Below are positions 58,201 through 64,000 of a DNA stretch of 64,000 nt, in pieces. The position numbers and the translations under genes are program-made. The stretch comes from Centropus unirufus (lineage: Eukaryota > Chordata > Aves > Cuculiformes > Centropidae): assembly GCA_013397695.1 (NCBI GenBank), contig VYZI01000128.1, positions 32,790 to 96,789 on the forward strand. The letters run 5' to 3'. How positions within the stretch are numbered: position 1 is the first letter of the stretch; each line of letters starts with the position of its first letter. The notes beneath the pieces are model-generated. The model did not search any database. It was not told where the DNA came from and worked only from the letters and a program-made list of their open reading frames with translations.

Positions 58201-60862
58201 TAGAGTCTCATTTTCTTGTGTGGAAACTGAAAGTGCATCTTGAAGCGCTGTGATCTTGGCCCCCTCCATTTATAAAGGGTCTGGTGGGTACGTGTGGCTT
58301 GACAAATACCAAGATGCTGCCTAGAAGTTCCTCCTGTGATGCGGTAGCACAGTTGCTGCCTGCTGTCCTGGGCACCAGGAGCAGGCTGGGTTTTGGGTCA
58401 TGTGAAGTCCAGTCCTGGTTTTCAGAAGGCCACTAATAGCATGCTGTAATTAAACAATGTTTCATTGGACGGTGGAAATTTGGCAAATCTTGATGTTTGT
58501 TTCTGGGTTGTATAAACTTGGCTTGGGAAGCTGTATCAGCTTTAAACACTTTCACTGTCCAGGATGGTAGTTGTGAATTGCAGGACACCTCACAAAATTT
58601 TAAATGGATCTTTTGTTCTGCCCCTTGACATTTTAAAGACGAAGACAGTGTTTTAGAGGTCATTTAATGCAAAAAAAAATCCTCCTTAGTTTTTACAAAT
58701 AAGGCAAAAATTGGAAAAGCTAGAGGAATCTTTTTAAAAAGCGTGCATCTCATGAAATGCATTGAAATGCCTTCAGTATTGGGAAACTGAAGCGTCTTCT
58801 TATTTCAAGGTGAGTGGAGGGGGCTGATCTGTGAAAAGATTTGTTTATTCTAATGACATTCCTTTGACTTTCATTAGTTTATTCTGCTTTGCTGAGGCTT
58901 CACCTAACACTTTTGGTAGTGAATTAGTAATTTTTATTTTTATTTTTTTTTGTCTTTTGCTTTGGTGCAACATTCTGCTTTAAAGCTGGGGATCCTGAGC
59001 TGTAATTTAACATCTTTACTTAATCTCTGATAAATGAGGTCTGGGTCGCAGTCTTTAGAAGTGGTTTAATGCAGCTGATGTAACTGTACTGATGCATGCT
59101 CTTGGTGAAATGAATCATTTGTAGGAACAGTGGCTTCCACAAGCTGAGCATAATGAGAGGACATTTGGTGGGGTTCCCTCCTTAAAAACACCCTGCTGGA
59201 GCACTTCTCTGGCTGACAAACCCCTTTCTATTATAAACACAGCCCGTTCGGTGAAGATAAAACACATCTTGTATTTTATGAGCTTTCATCAAAAATTTTG
59301 ATGGCTGAGTGGCGATGGACGTTTTTCTTTTAGTTTTTACAGGTTTTCCTTTATGCTGCAGATGTAGGTTTTAACTTAATTTGGGGGTTTTTTGGGTTTT
59401 ATTTTTATTTTTTTAAATCCCTGAAAGTGACCTGTCAGAAAATTTTCCCCACCTCACCTGTGGAGGAAGTTTCTCCCGCCCTGTGCTGATGAATTGAAGG
59501 GAAATGCATTTTTCAGCTGATAAAACGAAATAAAATTCTGTGCCCTTCCCAAAGGAGGAATTCAACAATTGGACAAGTGGCCTGGGACCATGTGTTGGTT
59601 TGTAAAAGGATATAGTTTGTAAAGATGTTTCCTTTGATGCCTGTGATGAATATGGATGTGTTTCCGTTGGAGAGGGTTTTGATTAAATTATGCAATTAAA
59701 GCTGACCAGACAGATCTAAATATAGGAAGAGGTTTCAGTTATCCTGCCTTTGTGTGTATCAACACACACACAGATGGGTGTTTGTTATTGTTGTAAACAA
59801 CACCTGTTTTCTAAAGACAGTTCAAAAAGTCAGGAAAGGGAATGGTCTTTCTGGAAAAGGGGAGTTATACAGGAGTTTTATGATGAAAGGGGAAAAAAAC
59901 CTTTGTTTTCTCCAGCTTTTTGGCATGGTAGAAAAGGACTTCCAACTTACTTTTGTAGCTGGGGTAGTCCTGGCATCTTTCTGAACATACCAAAGCCACA
60001 CAGCCAGCGTCCCAAACTGGTCTGTAGGTTTTTCTGTATTTCTGGGGACTTGGCTCACGTCACCTAAAGGTGCTGACAGAGTTCCCTACCCGCTCTTGTG
60101 CTCTTGTGCTAGTACATGGTGAATAAAGTGTGGATTTTAAACACCGCACAGCCCAAGAGAAGTGGATAAACCTGCCCCAAACATGCACAACGAAACACCT
60201 GCTGTCATGGCTGCTAATTTGTTCTGTCTTGACAACTTTTTGGGTTTCTTTTTCATGCATTTAGTTTTGTCTTAATTTCATTCATTTGGTTTTGTCTTAA
60301 TTTCATTGATTTCTTTAAGAGCCCTTCAGCTTGGAGTGTGAAAAAAAGACGAGTTTCCTCCTTCACAGTGTTTAGAAAAGAAGGCACCTTGTGAACACCC
60401 TTCTGGCAAGTTTAGTGTTTCACACTATTGTATTCCTCTTACAGGTTATTTTAGTGGAGTTCATCATTTTGTAATCCCAGCTGTGCCCAAGTTTTGACTG
60501 AATCATCAAGTTACAGTTCCTTCCTGATTTCAGCTGAAATATTTAGTTGCAGTTTTAGAGGCAGGCTGTGAGAACGCGTCCGATTCCATCCAACTGCTCG
60601 CTGACACCAGGAGGGATTTGTCCACACCTGGGTTTGACGTGTCTTCCTTGTACCAAGCCCAGGTGTGCACCAGGCTTATCCGGCTTCCTGGCAAAGTAAG
60701 CTGGAGCAAACTTGGTGTTAGTTTCTTCTGTAGTCCTGGGAAGTTGGATCAGCATGGTGTGGAGACCAGCAGCAATTGGAGGAAAGGCTGGCAGTTTGTG
60801 ACTTTGTGGAGTCTTACATGCATCTGAATCAGGAATGAGTAAAATTCAGCAGTGCAGCCTAA
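55287..60862. other. Noncoding DNA, putative intron continued
   Basis: Unique sequence with no recognisable exon. The 175-residue plus frame at 57208-57735 lies in a T/G-rich patch (57,181-57,300: T 35, A 12, G 42, C 31 by my count), overlaps another open frame and shows no domain. T-rich tracts at 58,925-58,950 and 59,380-59,420 continue the + strand T bias. Confidence 0.5.
60259..60308. repeat. 25-bp tandem duplication
   Basis: Two adjacent 25-base units (60259-60283 and 60284-60308) share TTTTGTCTTAATTTCATT and differ at two positions. A third unit starts (ATTTC) and stops. This is a recent local duplication. Confidence 0.93.
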
Positions 60863-61285
60863 AATCAGAGAATGGTTGGGGCTGGAAGGGACTTCAAAGC
60901 CCATCCAGTTCCACCTCCTCTGCCGTGGGCAGGGACACTTCCCACCATGCCAGGCTGTTTAAGGCCCCATTCAACCTTGCCTTGAACACCCCCAAGGAGG
61001 GGACATCCACATCTTCCCTGGGCAACCTGGGCCAGTGCCTCACCACCCTCATCATGAAGAATTTCTTCCTAATACCTAGTCTAAATCTTCCCAATTTAAA
61101 GCCACCCCCTTCCTATCACTCAATGCCCTTGTAAAAAGTCTCTGCCCAGCTTTCCTTGGGCCCTCTTCAGATACTCGAAGGTTGCTATAACGTTTCCCCG
61201 AGAATCTTCTCTTCTTCAGAGTGAACAACCCCAACTCTCTCAGCCTGTCCTCATACCAGAGGTGCTCTAATCCTCTGACTGTTCC
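60863..61285 (-). mobile_element. CR1 LINE, 5'-truncated, minus strand
   Basis: About 420 bases. The + strand starts AATCAGAGAATGGTTGGGGC and ends near ACCAGAGGTGCTCTAATCCT, spanning the 3' untranslated region and the end of the second ORF. The minus strand encodes VVRHWPRLPRE and PSLGVFKARLNGALNSL, the same C-terminal reverse-transcriptase-protein motif as the 30-kb copy, with degeneration. It extends further 5' than the 30-kb copy, into the CAGCCTGTCCTCATACCAGA region. No octamer tail array is visible beyond a single AATCAGAG-like unit. Confidence 0.96.
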
Positions 61286-62124
61286 TCAAGTCTGGTGAAA
61301 AAATGCCCAGTTTCAGGATCTGGTGATCATTTAAAAGGCGGTATGTGTTAATGTTTCTTGTCAGCAGGGAGAAGCTGTGCTTAATAAAGCTGTAGATAAG
61401 ACTCTGCAAGATGTGCTGTTCACATTTTTTTTCAGGAGTGCCATTTTTAATATCTCAAAACAATTGCAATGGCATTGGGAAGAAGTGTTCTTAATCAGAA
61501 AAGGGGCAAATTTAATTGTTGATTATGCATCTCTGTTAAAACTGGAAAAGAACGGTTGCTGTGTTCTTGTCTCACAGTTCTGTATTTGCTTTCAAAGACT
61601 TCTGTGCAATTTTAGGTGGATTGTACCAGGATTCAGTGTCTAATATTTATGGAAATGGAGTATTTTCTATGGAGAGGCAACAATGAGGCTACCCTAAGTC
61701 TTAAATATCTGGCAAACTTCATTTGAGAAGGCAAAGTACAAATCCAGAAGACCTCTATGAGTTTGCTTTTGCTTTATTCTTGTAATCAAGAGAACGGAGA
61801 CACCAAGGGCAAAGATCATTGCCTTGTCTGTGAGAAGCTGAGTGGGTAGGTGGGTGGAGGAAAAGCTGCGGTTGTAGGAACTGGCTGGACGCTGTGTTCT
61901 TGGTTGGAACTGTGGTGAGTGTTGGGAAGGAGCTGACAGATATTGATAGTATCAGGTTCATTCTTCATGCTTTGGGGTTTTTGTTTGGGTTTGTTGCCTT
62001 CCTTCCCTCCCTCGGTAAAGCAAATGTTGGCCTTACTGTCTCATTTTGAGCAAGTGGTGAACCTGCTCTTCGGTGCTCAGGTTGCACTCAGAACTCATGG
62101 ATTTGACTTGGTTTATCAAATAAG
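61286..62124. other. Noncoding DNA between two CR1 fragments
   Basis: I see no gene. The 88-residue plus frame at 61377-61643 is not recognisable. Sequence just left of 62,125 may be further diverged CR1 or other old repeat, but I cannot show it. Confidence 0.55.
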
Positions 62125-62200
62125 TCTCCCTGCCCAGGGAGGCAGTGGAATCACCATCCCTGGAGGTATTTAAAAGACTGGAAGACGAGGTGCTCGTCTG
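62125..62200 (+). mobile_element. Old CR1 fragment, plus strand
   Basis: In one + strand frame (from about 62,127) the sequence reads SLPREAVESPSLEVF and then KRLEDEVL, the conserved C-terminal segment of the CR1 reverse-transcriptase protein also present in the two larger minus-strand copies. DNA similarity outside this segment is poor, so this is an older or more degraded copy in the opposite orientation. Its limits are uncertain and it may extend to about 62,340. Confidence 0.85.
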
Positions 62201-64000
62201 TCCTGCTGCCTGCTGAGCTAAAGGCTGCGCATACATATCTAAAAGGATTTGCTCTGTGAACTGAACGATGATGCATGGAATGGATCCTTCCAAGGATTCC
62301 CCAGCCAAATAGCATGAGCACTGAACCTGAAGGAGGGCTCACGGACTAGGTGGTTTGCATATTTAATTGTTGACTTGAATTCTTTCTACCATGCTGAAGA
62401 GATGTAAAAGATTTATTTATTTTTCTCTCCCCTTGCTCTTCTCAGAAATACAAGGGAAGTCGAGTCAGGTTCTGTCTAAGCTCTCTAATGAGTTCTACAG
62501 TACTTTGAAACGAAACTTGCTTTCTTTTTTTGCGTGTTTTTTGTAATAACACCAAGGCTACTACTGGGTTTCCATGCATTTTTCCAAGATGAGCAAGATC
62601 TGATCTTCTACCATCAGAAGGTGCAAAGAAAGAACTCTGATTAAAACCAAAGTAATTCAGTACAAGGTTCCGAACGTTGTTTTAGAAGTCACGCGGCTTG
62701 AAGAAAGGAATCGAAACTTCTTGCTGCTTGCTCCAGGAACAGGGAGGCAGAGGAAGTCCGTGCACAATCTGTTGTAACACATTCTAGTGTTACAGCTGCT
62801 TAGGCTGCACGCTTTTTAGTAATACATGGAAGTTGTTCTTGCAGCAGTGAAGTGACAGCTCTCTGGCTCCTATGCCAAAATCCGATTTTTATTCTTTTTT
62901 TAAGAAAGTTCTAAATCCTGTTCTGAGTACATGAGTTGCAGAAAAGATGTGTCTTTCAGAGGTGGCAAATGATGAAATATTTTTAAGAAGGACATTCTCT
63001 CTTATTTCTTTGTATTGTCAATAAGTACTGGATGCTGGGGTGTTGAATAAAATTATATAAATTGAGTTTTAAAAATGTAAAAGACTTGACAGTTCTCTCC
63101 ATTAACAATTATGGAGGTGCTCTTCATTGTGGTTCCTGCCCTTTTTATGTCTAACTGTGCCGAGCATATATTAAAAAAAAATTAATAGGATCTTTTTTGC
63201 CTTCATCATTGAGCCTGTAATACAAATAATGAAATTAGTAGAAGAATTAGAGCTGCTTCTTGTTTGCCTGAAACTTAGGCTGGGAGTTGTTTCACTTCCC
63301 CCTCCCCCCCCTTCATCCCTGGAGAGGATCATCTAATTGTCCTAACCCTTTCTCCACCCATCAAAACCAGTCATTTATGCAAAGTGGGACAGTTTCCTAT
63401 GGGATCTCCTGTGGGAATCTGGAAAAGGCCTCACTAAATATTTTACAGTCTGCTTAGTGTTGCTGACAGAGTAACTATCTCTTCTTTGAGGGCTAGAAAA
63501 ATAGAACTTTACTCTTGGGCATTTTGCTTTAATATGTTATTTTAAAAACAAGGTTGGCTAAACAGGTATATTTTTATATACATATAAAAATATATAAAAG
63601 TATACATATGTAAGGCTCACCGTTTTTTAAATAAGCTTTCTCAAGCTCCTTGCAGGTTTGTACATTAGTCCAAAAAATGTACAAAAGAAGGAGGAGTGAA
63701 GGAAGACAAATAAAGCAGCACTGGGATTTAAAAGAAATTTGTTGATTCCACCTCATTCATCAGCAGGCAGAGTGTATAATAAAAAGCGTGTGGGTTTTGA
63801 TGTGTAAAGAGTGGCTGATAAGTGGGCAGCAACTCCATTTCCCTTAACCTGATTCCGGGCTGCTTTTTGGAGAGTGTCCTGTTTGGCTGAAGTCTCTGTT
63901 TCACCCCTACCTCTTGAATAAACATCCCCGTCAAGGGCTGGTGGTCAGCCAGCGGCTGGAGATACCAACTCCCACCTTCCCAGAAGGGCACGTGTGTTTG
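62201..64000. other. Noncoding DNA to window end
   Basis: Unique AT-rich sequence. It contains a C-rich run near 63,299-63,312 and an AT microsatellite, listed separately. No exon or RNA gene was recognised, and the window ends without an obvious splice acceptor leading into a coding frame. Confidence 0.6.
63567..63612. repeat. AT-rich (TATA)n palindromic tract
   Basis: Runs of TATATTTTTATATA, CATATAAAAATATATAAAAG and TATACATATG form a self-complementary AT tract (TATTTTTATATA pairs with TATATAAAAATA in reverse). It could extrude a hairpin. It is probably a simple decaying microsatellite. Confidence 0.8.

Noticed and set aside
1..64000. tRNA, rRNA or known microRNA genes
   Set aside because: I looked for tRNA B-box-like GGTTCGAATCC strings and for familiar mature microRNA sequences on reading through and found none. 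A proper covariance-model search could still find divergent ones.

Overview
The window looks like nuclear DNA from a bird. The main evidence is the interspersed repeats. Four fragments are recognisable as avian CR1 (chicken repeat 1) LINEs, at about 30.1, 55.2, 60.9 and 62.1 kb. A partial LTR of a type common in bird genomes lies at about 26.1-26.5 kb. Repeat density is low, the background is AT-rich and CpG-poor, and one sharp CpG island is present. Nothing bacterial, plasmid or phage-like was seen: no operons, no ribosome-binding-site-spaced ORFs and no CRISPR. I do not recognise any protein-coding exon, tRNA, rRNA or known microRNA. Long open frames fall in GC-rich or low-complexity DNA, or in the CR1 remnants, and none reads as a known protein.

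Layout. 1-46.0 kb: noncoding, mostly unique AT-rich DNA. It holds microsatellites, two assembly blemishes (a 76-bp perfect duplication around a single N at 2733, and a 30-N gap at 11654-11683 whose two edges share 10 bp), one truncated LTR, and one minus-strand CR1 with an unusual pentanucleotide tail. 45,991-46,415: a 71-bp, six-copy minisatellite. 46.42-47.48 kb: a strong CpG island containing a 71-bp TG-rich tract and a purine run; this is almost certainly a promoter and first-exon region. 47.5-64 kb: unique DNA with three CR1 fragments and, in the lines I counted, an excess of T over A and of G over C on the + strand. That skew is what a + strand transcription unit starting at the island, with a long first intron, would produce. 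The direction is not settled, because a good minus-strand splice donor also lies at the island's left edge.

Reading together. The simplest model is a gene-poor flank (0-46 kb, possibly carrying distal regulatory elements), then a CpG-island promoter at about 47 kb, then the start of a large intron running to the right edge. I cannot name the gene. I found no convincing previously undescribed biological system. The most distinctive observations are the promoter-abutting 71-bp minisatellite, the CR1 whose tail has become a (GGAAT) array, the TG tract inside the CpG island, and the two places where the assembly itself is suspect.
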